The position numbers were made by a program, and so were the translations under genes. The notes below the pieces were generated by a model. It saw nothing but the letters and a program-made list of their open reading frames with translations. It did not search any database and was not told the DNA's origin. Below are positions 54,253-64,000 of a stretch of 64,000 nt of DNA, one piece after another; within the stretch, counting starts at the first letter, position 1; every line of letters starts with the position of its first letter. The DNA is from Lotus japonicus (Eukaryota > Streptophyta > Magnoliopsida > Fabales > Fabaceae). Location of the stretch: NCBI RefSeq assembly GCF_012489685.1, contig NC_080043.1, forward strand, positions 38,083,127 through 38,147,126. Direction: 5' to 3'.

Positions 54253-56989
54253 AAAATCAAATCTTCTGAACTGCTATCTCAGTAGGTCAAGTGTCTCATG
54301 TCCGTTAATGATGAGCAATGGGTTTGGCACAGACGTCTAGGGCATGCCAGCCTCAGGAAGATCTCTCAACTAAGCAAGCTAAACCTCGTCAGAGGATTGC
54401 CTCGTCTGAAGTTCTCATCAGAGGCTCTGTGTGAAGCTTGTCAGAAGGGAAAATTCACCAAGAAGCCTTTCAAAGCAAAGAATGTGGTATCTACAACAAG
54501 ACCCCTTGAGCTACTTCACATTGATCTCTTTGGACCAGTGAAAACTGAATCCATTGGAGGAAAGAAGTATGGGTTAGTCATTGTGGATGACTACAATAGG
54601 TGGACATGGGTAAAGTTCTTAAGGCACAAGGATGAAACACACACTATGTTCACAAACTTCATTACCCAAGTTCAGAAGGAGTTCCAAACTTCAGTGATTA
54701 CTGTCAGAAGTGATCATGGTGGAGAATTTGAGAACAAAGCTTTTGAAGAATTGTTCAACTCTCATGGAATATCTCACAACTTCTCTTGTCCTCGCACTCC
54801 TCAACAAAATGAAGTTGTTGAAAGAAAGAATAGAACTCTTCAGGAGATGGCTCGCACCATGATGCAAGAATCAAGTATGGCCAAGCACTTCTAGGAAGAA
54901 GCAATCAACACTGCATGCTATATCCAGAACATAATCTCCATCAGACCAATTCTGGAGAAGACTCCTTATGAGCTGTGCAAAGGAAGACAACCTGATATCT
55001 CTTACTTCCATCCTTTTGGGAGAACTTGCTACATGCTCAACACAAAGGAGCAATTGGGTAAATTCGATTCTAAAGCTTTAAAATGCTATTTTCTTGGTTA
55101 TTCTGAAAGATCAAAATGTTTTAGAATTTATAATATTGTCCATCAAACTGTTGAGGAATCTATCCAAATTAGATTTGATGACAAGCTTGGCTCAGAAAAG
55201 TCAAAGTTGTTTGAAAGATTTGCAGATCCCAGCATTGATCCATCAGGAGCTAATCAACCAAAGGACAGCCCAGAGGATGTTGCTCCAGAGGCAGAAACAT
55301 CAGAAGATGCTCCAACAACTTCTGACCAACTTCAGAAGAAGAAGAGAATAGCTGCCTCTCATCCAGAAGAACTGATTATTGGTAACAAAGATGCTCCTGT
55401 CAGAACTAGGTCCATGCTCAAACCTTCAGAAGAGACTCTTCAGAGTCTGAAGGGACTTGTATCTCTCATTGAGCCCAAATCAGTTGATGAAGCTCTTGAA
55501 GATAAAAGCTGGATTCTGGCAATGCAAGAAGAGCTAGATCAGTTCACCAAGAATGATGTCTGGTCTTTAATGCCTAAACCCAAAGGTTTCCATGTCATAG
55601 GAACCAAGTGGGTATTCAGAAACAAGCTGAATGAAAAAGGAGAAGTCACGAGAAACAAGGCAAGACTGGTGGCTCAAGGCTACAGTCAACAAGAGGGGAT
55701 TGATTACACTGAGACCTTTGCTCCTGTGGCAAGGCTTGAAGCTATAAGGCTACTGATCTCTTTCTGAGTGAATCACAACATCATTCTTCATCAGATGGAT
55801 GTCAAGAGTGCCTTCCTCAATGGCTACATTTCAGAGGAAGTGTATGTCAAGAAACCTCCTGGCTTTGAAGATGACAAGCATCCAGAGCATGTCTACAAGC
55901 TCAAGAAGTCGCTCTATGGACTGAAACTAGCTCCCAGAGCTTGGTATGAAAGGCTTAGCTCTTTTCTTCTAAAGAATGAGTTTGTAAGGGGTAAAGGTGA
56001 CAATACTCTTTTCTGCAGAACCTATAAGGATGATATTCTTATAGTTCAGATTTATGTTGATGACATTATATTTGGTTCTGCTAATCCCTCTCTTTGCAAG
56101 AAATTCTCTAAGATGATGCAGGCTGAATTTGAAATGAGCATGATGGGAGAACTCAAGTACTTTCTGGGAATTCAAATTGATCAACGACAGGAGTCACTTA
56201 TATCCATCAGAAGAAGTATACCTTAGAACTTCTGAAGAAGTTCAACATGAGTGACTGCAACATCTCTAAAACTCTAATGCATCCAACATGCATTCTTGAG
56301 AAAGAGGAAGTTTCCTCTAAGGTTTGTCAGAAGCTCTATCGCGAAATGATAGGCTCTCTTCTTTATTTAACAGCTTCCAGACCTGATATATTGTTTAGTG
56401 TGCATCTCTGTCCTAGATTTCAATCAGATCCTAGAGAGACTCACTTAACTACTGTTAAAAGGATCCTCAAATATCTGAAGGGAACCACTAACCTTGGCTT
56501 GATGTATAGAAAAACATCAGAGTATACACTTTCAGGTTTCTGTGATCTGGAGACAGAGCGGAAAGGAAAAGCACCTCCGGAAGCTGCCATTTCCTTGGAG
56601 AAAATCTTGTCACTTGGTCAAGCAAGAGACAGAACACAATTGCTCTATCAACCGCAGAAGCAGAATATGTCTCAGCTGCCACTTGCTGCACACAAACCAT
56701 ATGGATGAAAAATCATCTGGAGGACTATGGTTTGTTTCTGAAGAAGATTCCTATCTACTGTGACAACACAGCTGCTATCTCCCTCAGCAAAAATCTCATT
56801 CTACACTCAAGAGCAAAGTACATAGAGGTAAAGTATCATTATATTCGAGATCATGTTTAGAAGGGCACTCTATCATTAGAGTATGTTGATACTGACCATC
56901 AATGGGCAGATATCTTCACTAAGCCCTCAGCAGAAGATCGGTTTTTATTTATTCTTGAAAATCTGAACATGGACTTTTGTCCAGAGTAA
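54253..56989 (+). pseudogene. pol of element B: integrase, RT, RNase H, broken
   Basis: Integrase zinc finger [20 protein letters not shown] and CEACQKGKF, catalytic DDE in [15 protein letters not shown] and [12 protein letters not shown] at 54892-54894 replaces Trp after MAKHF. A further TGA at 55765-55767 splits RT before [30 protein letters not shown] is intact, a frameshift follows near 56190, and the RNase H motif is damaged (FCDLETERKG) by a deletion. A TAG at about 56858 lies before the end. The tail HQWADIFTKPSAEDRF closes at TAA 56987-56989. Confidence 0.88.
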
Positions 56990-57216
56990 GGTTTTCTTCA
57001 AAACTTCTGACCATGGTGCTTCTGAAGTCATCAGATGTTACCTATTCAGAAGGTACTCAATCAGAAGCACTTAACCCACCAGTTAAACTTCTGTGGTAGA
57101 CAACAATACACGTGTCACTTCTTTTGTGACATAGATCCTTGTGTCGCGTGGTGTATCTGCTATAATGATGATACCTACTCTCCTCCACTGTGCTATTTTC
57201 TGACTAATTATTTTAC

Positions 57217-57290
57217 AAACCGTTGATCTTGCTTTTTACTTTTTGCTTCTTAAAATCTCAACGGTTACTATTAAACCCACTATACGCACG
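57217..57290 (+). promoter_or_regulatory. Conserved non-coding block upstream of the extra ORF (element B)
   Basis: AAACCGTTGATCTT at 57217-57230, CTCAACGGTTA at 57258-57268, then AAACCCACTATACGCACG at 57273-57290. Same order and spacing type as in element A (36440-36530). Confidence 0.45.
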
Positions 57291-57423
57291 ATCTCACACA
57301 CGTTCTAATCCACACATTTACTCAAACGGTTTTCAAACTCTTTGTGTGCATCGCATTTCATTCACTCTTCTCCCTCCAATATTTCCTTTCTCTCTGAACC
57401 CTAAACCTCGCTATTTGAGAATC

Positions 57424-60400
57424 ATGGGCAAATCAAGGAAATCAAAGGCAAATGTTACTGCTTCCTCCAAACTAACTGCCGAAGAGCAAGAGAAACAAAG
57501 ATTTGAAGAAGCTCAGCAAATTCTGAACGCGACCAATGTGGTCACCTGCGTCAAGAAGATTGAAGAACTGGTTGTGTGCAACGAAGCAAGAGTGGACTTC
57601 GACAACCTGGCTGAGCATGGGTTTGACATCAGGGATCAAGTCGATTTGCAAGGTTGGTCTGGCTATTTCAATAGGCTCTGTGGTCCTATCTATTACAAGT
57701 TAGTTGTGGAATTCTGGAAGAATGCCGTCTGCAACGACTACTATGTCGTTTCTCATGTATTAGATAGGAAGATTGTTATCTCTGAGGAATCCATTGCAAA
57801 ATTACTGGGAATGGAGTTTCAACAGGGCAAGAGAATCAAGAATGTGGATGCTAATGTTCCTGGCATGAGGAAATTAGTAAATAAGGCCATTTATGACAAC
57901 TGGTCCTTGGAGAAGACAAAGTATACCATAAAGGAATTGAAGCCAACAATGAAGATCTGGCAGAAGATTTCCATCTACTGCATTCATCCCAGAACAGGAG
58001 GAACTGATTACCTCAATGCAACTCAAAAGGTAATCATGTACTATATCTCTAAGGGTGAGCCTGTATGTCTTCCATTTCTGCTCTTCAACTATATGAAGGA
58101 ATGTGTTGAGAAGTCAAGAAATACTGCAATTGAGACCAAGAGGTCTATCTCCTACATTCCTTATGGCAGGTTGCTCTTAGATATTTTCACCCAGAACAAA
58201 CTGGTCAAGACTCTGTCTGACCTAGGACTTCATGAGGATCTGGCTATGTCCATTGGAGATGCTCTCAATGGGACTAGGTTGAAGAGAATGCAGATCATTG
58301 ACAAAGTTCAAGTTGAACCTGTTGAAGAATCATCTGAAGAGGTTCGTCAGAAGAATCACCCTGTTGATAACTATCCTCTCTGGTCTAAGAAGGATAATCC
58401 AGCCAGCATTCTAGAATATGTGAGAATGCTCAGAAGTAAAGGAGATCCAAACACTCTCGAGGAATTCATCAAAAGTCTTCCTGATAGTCCTCCTGAGGTA
58501 CCAACAAGGAAGTCCAAGAGAACAACTAGCAGCAAGCCTTCAGATCCCAAAGGCAAAGGTATTCTGATAGAGGAAACCAAGAAGATGAAAGCTGCATCAA
58601 AATCTGTGGTCATCAGGGAACCAATTCCAGAACCCTCTTCTAAAAGAACTCCAGTGGAGTCTCCTCAGAAATCCCAGTCTAATAGCTCTGAGAGCTCTAT
58701 GGCTTCCTCCATTGGAACTCACGAAGAAGAAGATGACACCAACAGAGGAGGAGCTGTTCACTCTAACTCTGAAGAAGGTTCACCTAGGAGGGATGTCAAG
58801 AGGAAAGCTGTAATGGAAGAATCTTCTGGTGAGGAAACTGAGGATGATGATGTTCCTCTGGCCAAGAGGCAAAGAATTCAAGCAATTCAAGTTGAGGAAG
58901 AAGTTGAGCAAGATGATTGTGAGATTATTGGGAATGTGCTTCAAGTTATAAGGGAATCTCCAGAAGCTGAAGAATCCACCGATTTTGATGAAGCGTCCAT
59001 AGCCAAGAGGAAGAAACTGCCTCTGAAGGGTCCACTTCAGAAGAAGGGGCCAAAACCAAAGCAAGCATCTGAGAGTGCTTCAGAGGTACAAAGGGAAAAG
59101 AGATCAAAGATAGCCTCTGATCCTGTAAGGACTGCCAGACTCACCAGATCTACTATCATCAGAGATTCAAGTAAGGAACTTACTGAAAGCATTAATTTAG
59201 ATTCTGCTTTAGTAGTTATTCCTGAACAACCTGTACCTATATCTACATCCCTGCCAACCTCAATCCAAACAGTTCCACCTCAAACAGAACCTCATAAACA
59301 AACCATATCTCAAGCGAAAACACAAGCTCCTCACTTAAACATCCAAACTGCTACCACTTCCATTCCATCCATCCCAATCCAAACCTCTTCCACATCCACC
59401 ACAACTGAGTCTGTACCTCTCTTCAATTCTTTCATTAAGGGTATCGCTCAGAGTGAGGCCACATTGAGAGACTTGGTTCAACAATTCACACCTAAGCCTC
59501 AATCCACCTCAAGAACCCTTCTGATAACTGAATCTGGTGAGATTCCTGTTGAGAAAGACGTTGGAGATGAGGATGTTCAGATTCTAGAACGTCCCTTCAA
59601 TGTGCAACCTATCCAGCAGGTAGCCTCCTATTTTGAAGATCTGCTCCAAGATGCTGCTGCTGAGTCTTCCTATGTGTCCTTGTCTCACTACTCCACAGTG
59701 AACTCAAGAGATCTGAGCTTCACCTCACCTGAGAAGACAGCTACATCCAGGCAAAGACAAGTGACTATTTCTGAGGTTGAGCATATGGATGAATCAGATC
59801 ATTCAGGACTAGAGAAGGTTCATGTGAATGAATCAGCTCCTTCAGGACAAATTAGAACTGAGAGTTCTAATGCTTCAAGCTCTAATGCAACCAACACCCC
59901 TCAGCCAATCATGGATCTGGCACCCTCCTTCAGGCCACAAAATCTCATTCAGGAGTTCTCTGATGAAGCAACCAGAAGACTGCAATGGCTGTATCAGGTA
60001 ACTGACAATCAATTTGATGCATCTCTGGTTGATGGTATGTGGTCTGCCTTCGGATGATGGTCAGAAAGTAGAGCTTCTGAGATTGAGAAGCAGCTTAGCA
60101 GAGAGAAGCGTCTGAGAGTTCATGATGCCTCAGAAAGAGGTTATGAGCAGAGGCAGAAGGTGTTACACAAGGTTTGTGAACCCATGAGAAGGGCAATGGC
60201 TTCAAGAACTCTTGTTGTCTCTGAACGTACCTCAGAAGATGCTGATATGATTCCAGGAGAGGTTGCAGAGGACAGTGCTGAAGAGATTATTATTCATGAG
60301 GCTGCAGAGGTTGATGAAGTTCAGATGGAAATACCTACTCAAGTTGCGGCAGAAGATCAGGCACCTACAGATGTTCCTATTCAAGCTCCAGAACCAGCTC

Positions 60401-60594
60401 CACATCCGGAAGTTGCTCACCTGGCTGCCAGAATTGATAGGATACAAGATGATCAGCAGAGACTGTTTCAGATGGTTGAGCATCAAGGCCTCATTCAGAG
60501 TGAACAAAGTCAGCAGATTCAGGAATCCTCCAGCAGAATGGAGAACATGATGAAGTATCTGATCGAGAATCTCCCATCTTCATCCAAGCCTTGA
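57424..60594 (+). CDS. Extra post-pol ORF of element B, interrupted by one TGA
   Basis: I start it at the ATG 57424 (MGKSRKSKANVTASSKLTAE), which aligns in position with the MVRQ start of element A; the frame is open further upstream but that stretch looks like leader. It runs to TGA 60055-60057 and stays open in the same frame to TGA 60592-60594, about 1,056 codons. Residues about 60-260 (GWSGYFNRL..PIYYKLVVEFWK, VLDRKIVISEESIAKLLG) form the same putative plant-transposon domain as in A. The middle is acidic/basic with KRKAVMEESSGEE and PLAKRQR, consistent with nuclear entry. The end is a coiled coil (LAARIDRIQDDQQRLFQMVE). No membrane span was seen. The stop is at a different place from that in element A. 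Confidence 0.78.
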
Positions 60595-60874
60595 ACACCT
60601 CTCAATTCTTTCATGCATATTTATTATTCATCTTATATGTCTGTGAAATTATTCTATGTTTGACTTGTTCTATTTGCTTATGTGGTTCTGCTACAATTTA
60701 TTCAATGCACCATCCACATCTCTTAGTAACTTACATGTATTTATGTTCCATCAGTTTTATGCATGTTTTTCTGTTACTTCTCTCCTTTATAATCTGTTGC
60801 TTTCCTTCTTCTCCATCACAACTCAATTCAATTCAACTCAATTCAATTCACTCCCTTCTCCTCTCAAACCAAAA

Positions 60875-61243
60875 ATGTCTTCTGTTGAATTGATCTCTGA
60901 ACTCAAGGCTCTGGTATTTGACCAGGTCTTTCCCTGGAGTGTTAATCTCTCTATCTCTCAAATCTCTCAAGCTCTTGGGATGATTGAGAATCTTTTAGAC
61001 TGATGGCTGACATCACATCAGACTCATTGTCTTCAAACTCTTCAGGAAGTTCTGAAAGAACTCCTTCGCCTGGCCTCTCGCCGGAAGGACCTTGAAGCTC
61101 AATTCGAGAGCATTTCCCAGCTCATTGAGCATGAAAAGAGGGAAAGAGAAGATCACGAAGAAGCAGGTGAAGTGACTCAAGCTGCTGCCTCCACTCTTAT
61201 CATCAGTGAGAGTGAAGTTCTGAAGGAATCCCGTGTCTTCTGA
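60875..61243 (+). CDS. Short sense coiled-coil ORF of element B, with one TGA
   Basis: ATG 60875 (MSSVELISELKALVFDQVFP) in a clean context (CAAAAATGTC) after a CT-rich leader with AATTCAACTC repeats. The frame meets TGA at 61001-61003 and remains open in the same frame to TGA 61241-61243: 122 codons. The second half is helical and charged (QTLQEVLKELLRLASRRKDL, QLIEHEKREREDHEEAGE). It occupies the same place between extra ORF and polypurine tract as the antisense ORF of element A and has similar length and character, but opposite orientation. Homology to that ORF is only a possibility. Confidence 0.5.
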
Positions 61244-61430
61244 AGAGCTGCCTCCACCTTCAGCTCCTTTCTATGAAGGAATCCCGTGTCTTCTTATATA
61301 TCTAGGAATTGTTCTCCTAGTGTTTTGTAATCATCTGTACTCGTTTTACTCAATTAATAATAACATGAACTTATCTGCGCTAATTCCTGGCTGTTATTGT
61401 TTTTAGTTTTTCACTCTTTTTGATTATGAC

Positions 61431-61442
61431 AAAAAGGGGGAG
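61431..61442 (+). other. Extra polypurine-like tract, element B
   Basis: AAAAAGGGGGAG after TGATTATGAC, about 480 nt before the functional tract. It matches the internal tract of element A at 32554-32565. Confidence 0.6.
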
Positions 61443-61909
61443 TACATAAAATGGTTTTTGATAATCCTTAAGTTTTTAATATAATTTAAAACCAGTTGAG
61501 GAGAATAAGTATCAAATACTTATAGCACATAGATATTGCCAAGCGTCCTAAACAAGGAATACATTTTGTTCAATCTTCTGAACAAACATGCCTCTGACGC
61601 CTTATCCCAATACTCTATGTTTCCATGTGATATACGCAAGCTATGAACCATCAATTTCTGATGAGTATACATTCTTCAATGCGTATCTTCCGATCACATC
61701 CCAAGACTCCGAATCTAGACTATTCATCATCTCATCAAGTCATAGATTCAGGGGGAGTCCCCAGCTCAGAATCAGGTGCAATCCTAGATTCAGAAGGAGT
61801 AACATAAACTGTTACACAAAGATAAGTTTTAACTCTGATCTCTTCTCTCTTGTGTATTCAGTTTATTGTCTAAAGAATTGTTCATCAAAATACTTGTTTT
61901 GTCATCATC

Positions 61910-61923
61910 AAAAAGGGGGAGAT
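61910..61923 (+). other. Polypurine tract, element B
   Basis: AAAAAGGGGGAGAT directly before the 3' LTR, preceded by GTCATCATC. Confidence 0.88.
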
Positions 61924-63162
61924 TGTAAGATCAAGGTTTGACCAGTGGTTGCATCTCTATATTTTGATGATTACAATTAAAGTTTGTGATGATGAACAAT
62001 TGTGGTACCCTAACATTTGTCTCTTTTAGTTGTGACAAACAGGTTCTGATTCTGACCCAAGCTTATTCAATCAGAAGATAAAGACCCAAGGGTAGCCAAA
62101 AGAGAGTTGTAAAGTTTACCATGTTCGCTCAGAACAGTGGCAAATCCTTCAGAAGTTCTGAAGATAGAAGCTCTCAAGAGGTACTGAAGAACCGGAGTCA
62201 AAAGTTCTGAAGACCAGATGTTCCAGAAGGAACGGTCCAGAAGTAGAAGACTCAAGTTCTGAAGACTTGCTAGAAGTTGGTTCAGAAGACCCAAGCTATT
62301 CTAGCTCTGGCATTCAGAAGTTCTGAGGAACATGTCCAGAAGCAGAAGTTACAAGGTCAGAGGATCCAAGCTTCCGTCTGACTCTGATCAGAAGTTTCAC
62401 CAACGTCCATCTGAAGCACTCCAGATCATAAGTCAGCTGGTGAAAGGACAGGTCGCTGTCATAGTACACATCGTACAGTCATAGCCTGCCCGTCACCTAC
62501 CTCGTTCAGTCTAGCAGTCTGATATTACAAGATTGCCACTCCAACGGGCAAAACCCTAGCAACGGCTACATCAAATGCCTTGGAGTATATAAGGACTGAA
62601 GATAGAAGAAAGAAGCTAAGAAACTTTGCTGATATACTTGAACTCATTCTAACCGATCTCTTAGCAATATTTCTTCAGTGTTCTTAAACATCTGAGTTTA
62701 CCATTAGCTTTTTAGAAGCAATTCTTGTAAACCCGAAACCTTTTACAAACACTTTGTAAAGTTCCTTAAGAGACCAAGTTTGGTCGGATCTTGAGAGGAC
62801 TGAATCAAGTTTGATTCAGTATTTAGCTAGTCTTGAGAGGATCGGTAGATCAGCTTCGTGAGAGTATACTAGTGAGAAAATCAGTGTACTGTTAGTCACT
62901 TAGCAGGTTGCAAGTGTAGTTGTAACACTCATTGATTTTAGTGGATTGCCTTCATCAGAAGAAGGAAGAAATCACCTTCACGGGTGGACTGGATTAGCTT
63001 GAGCCTTTATCTCAAGTGAACCAGGATAAAATACTTGTGTGCTCTATTTCATATTCTTTAGCACCTAGTTCTTATCTTAAGTTTGTCAAAACTTCAAAAG
63101 GGAAAGCTTTTGTTTAAAAACTCTATTCAAACCCCCCTTTTCTAGTGTTTTTCGCACCTTCA
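61924..63162 (+). repeat. Element B 3' LTR (1,239 bp)
   Basis: Same ends and TATA region as the 5' LTR, with many scattered substitutions (for example TGACCAGTGG for TGATAAATGG near the start). Followed by CAATT. Confidence 0.93.
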
Positions 63163-63263
63163 CAATTGACTATATAGTTCATTATTGCGATTTGAGACTA
63201 ATGCTACTTTATAAGTTGCATGTTATGCTATTCATTTTCTTATCAAAACTTCATTGCTTAGTA

Positions 63264-63564
63264 CGTATGATTTTATTTATAAGAACTAAATAAGAGTTTT
63301 ACATTGATCATTTTTATAAGAATCAACTTACAGTTTGTGGTGCCGCCCTTATTTTATGATAAGAGTATTATTTAATTGAACTTTCCCTTTCTTTCTACTC
63401 TCCTAAGCATTACTAATACACAGAAAATAAGAAAAACGAGTTAAGGACAATTTCGAAAGTTCAATATTAATTGAGAATAAAATTTATGCAATTAAATACT
63501 TTAACTATATTTCTTAACCCGTGTGAATTAGTTTTTCGGTTTTTATAAATAGGACCGGAGGTAG
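63264..63564. mobile_element. Stowaway-like MITE, ~300 bp, worn left end
   Basis: The right end reads ATAAATAGGACCGGAGGTAG and is followed by TA (63565-63566). The left end is degenerate (CGTATGATTTTATTTATAAG) after TA (63262-63263). The interior (GGACAATTT.GAAAGTT, TTTAACTA.ATTTCTTAA) matches the right part of the MITE ending at 9487. Confidence 0.68.
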
Positions 63565-63566
63565 TA

Positions 63567-64000
63567 GTTTGGTTTGATTTTCACTTAAACTTAGATATTC
63601 ATTTTAATATCAGCCATGTGATCTTTTTATTTCCGGTATCCCATGACAAACATTATCTTTTATTAGTCATGTGATCTTTTTTTTGTTGTCTCCTAACCTT
63701 AATTGAAAGTCCTAATCTCACTGTTCATGGGGCACTTTTTTTATTGTCCCTGTTGCTAATGCTAGCCCTTAGTCGATTGTAGGGGTTTCGTACACCTATG
63801 TTTTCAAGTTGTGAACTTCAGAATCCCATCCACCGTTTTCAGTCGTAATCGCCTCAAACGCTCATCCCAATAGCGAAAATGCCATAGCTCCAACCCGTCC
63901 TCTCGTACCAATTCCATGCTATTCTCACAGTTGTATTGTCCTTCCTGTACCTTCCTTTAATGGATTATCGCTTAAAGACGGGAACGAATTTCCTGTAGTC
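63567..64000. other. Unassigned right edge
   Basis: AT-rich to about 63770, then a GC-richer stretch with short frames on both strands (minus: MELVREDGLELWHFRYWDER; plus: MFSSCELQNPIHRFQS). It may be the edge of a gene continuing to the right. I cannot identify it. Confidence 0.3.

Larger units (their letters stand above)
51094..63162 (+). mobile_element. Element B: degenerate SIRE/Maximus-like Ty1/copia retrotransposon, 12,069 bp
   Basis: Full length, plus strand, target duplication CAATT at 51089-51093 and 63163-63167. Order: 5' LTR, primer site, gag, integrase, RT, RNase H, long extra ORF, short coiled-coil ORF, polypurine tracts, 3' LTR. Same lineage as element A but a different family. 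By eye the two LTRs differ at roughly thirty places in 1.24 kb, so it is clearly older than A. The protease is deleted and pol carries several stops and shifts, so it cannot move by itself. Confidence 0.94.

Noticed and set aside
1..64000. tRNA, rRNA or CRISPR-like arrays
   Set aside because: None seen. The regular inverted motifs at 8199-8577 are CACTA subterminal repeats, and this is a plant genome.

Overview
The window is plant nuclear DNA from a dicot, most likely a legume. Spliced plant gene families sit among Ty1/copia elements of the SIRE/Maximus type, a CACTA transposon, a Helitron, Stowaway MITEs and a MITE relic of a kind common in legumes. The base composition is AT-rich with GT-AG introns. 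There is one assembly gap of exactly 100 N (25004-25103).

Layout. 1-2621 (minus) holds the 5' five exons of a TBC-domain RabGAP gene that runs off the left edge. 4364-9487 is a Stowaway MITE split by a 4.1-kb CACTA element (4469-8577). That CACTA has no recognisable transposase; it carries pieces of a KUP/HAK potassium-transporter gene, an MBR-type RING E3 gene and a MAP-kinase gene, plus a Ulp1-like protease. 9574-11468 is a non-autonomous Helitron. 12967 onward is a copia element on the minus strand (element A) that cuts a chloroplast-type GNAT acetyltransferase locus.

The assembly then repeats itself: 7218-25003 and 25104-42901 are the same ~17.8 kb, differing mainly by small indels, and both copies abut the N gap. 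I read this as two contig ends that overlap and were not merged. The better copy of element A is 30862-42950 (12,089 bp, TSD CAAAG). Past it come the GNAT exons (43394-44718) and a 3' fragment of an external alternative NAD(P)H dehydrogenase gene, NDB (48638-49967); each of these two genes has one in-frame stop.

51094-63162 is a second, older relative (element B, plus strand, 12,069 bp, TSD CAATT), followed by another Stowaway MITE and an unassigned tail.

Both copia elements carry the same extra cargo after RNase H: a long ORF of about 950-1060 codons that looks nuclear rather than envelope-like, then a short coiled-coil ORF. In element A the short ORF is antisense with its own TATA box; in element B it is sense. 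A palindrome in U3 sits at the same offset in both LTR families. These, and the multi-gene capture in the CACTA, are the most interesting items here.
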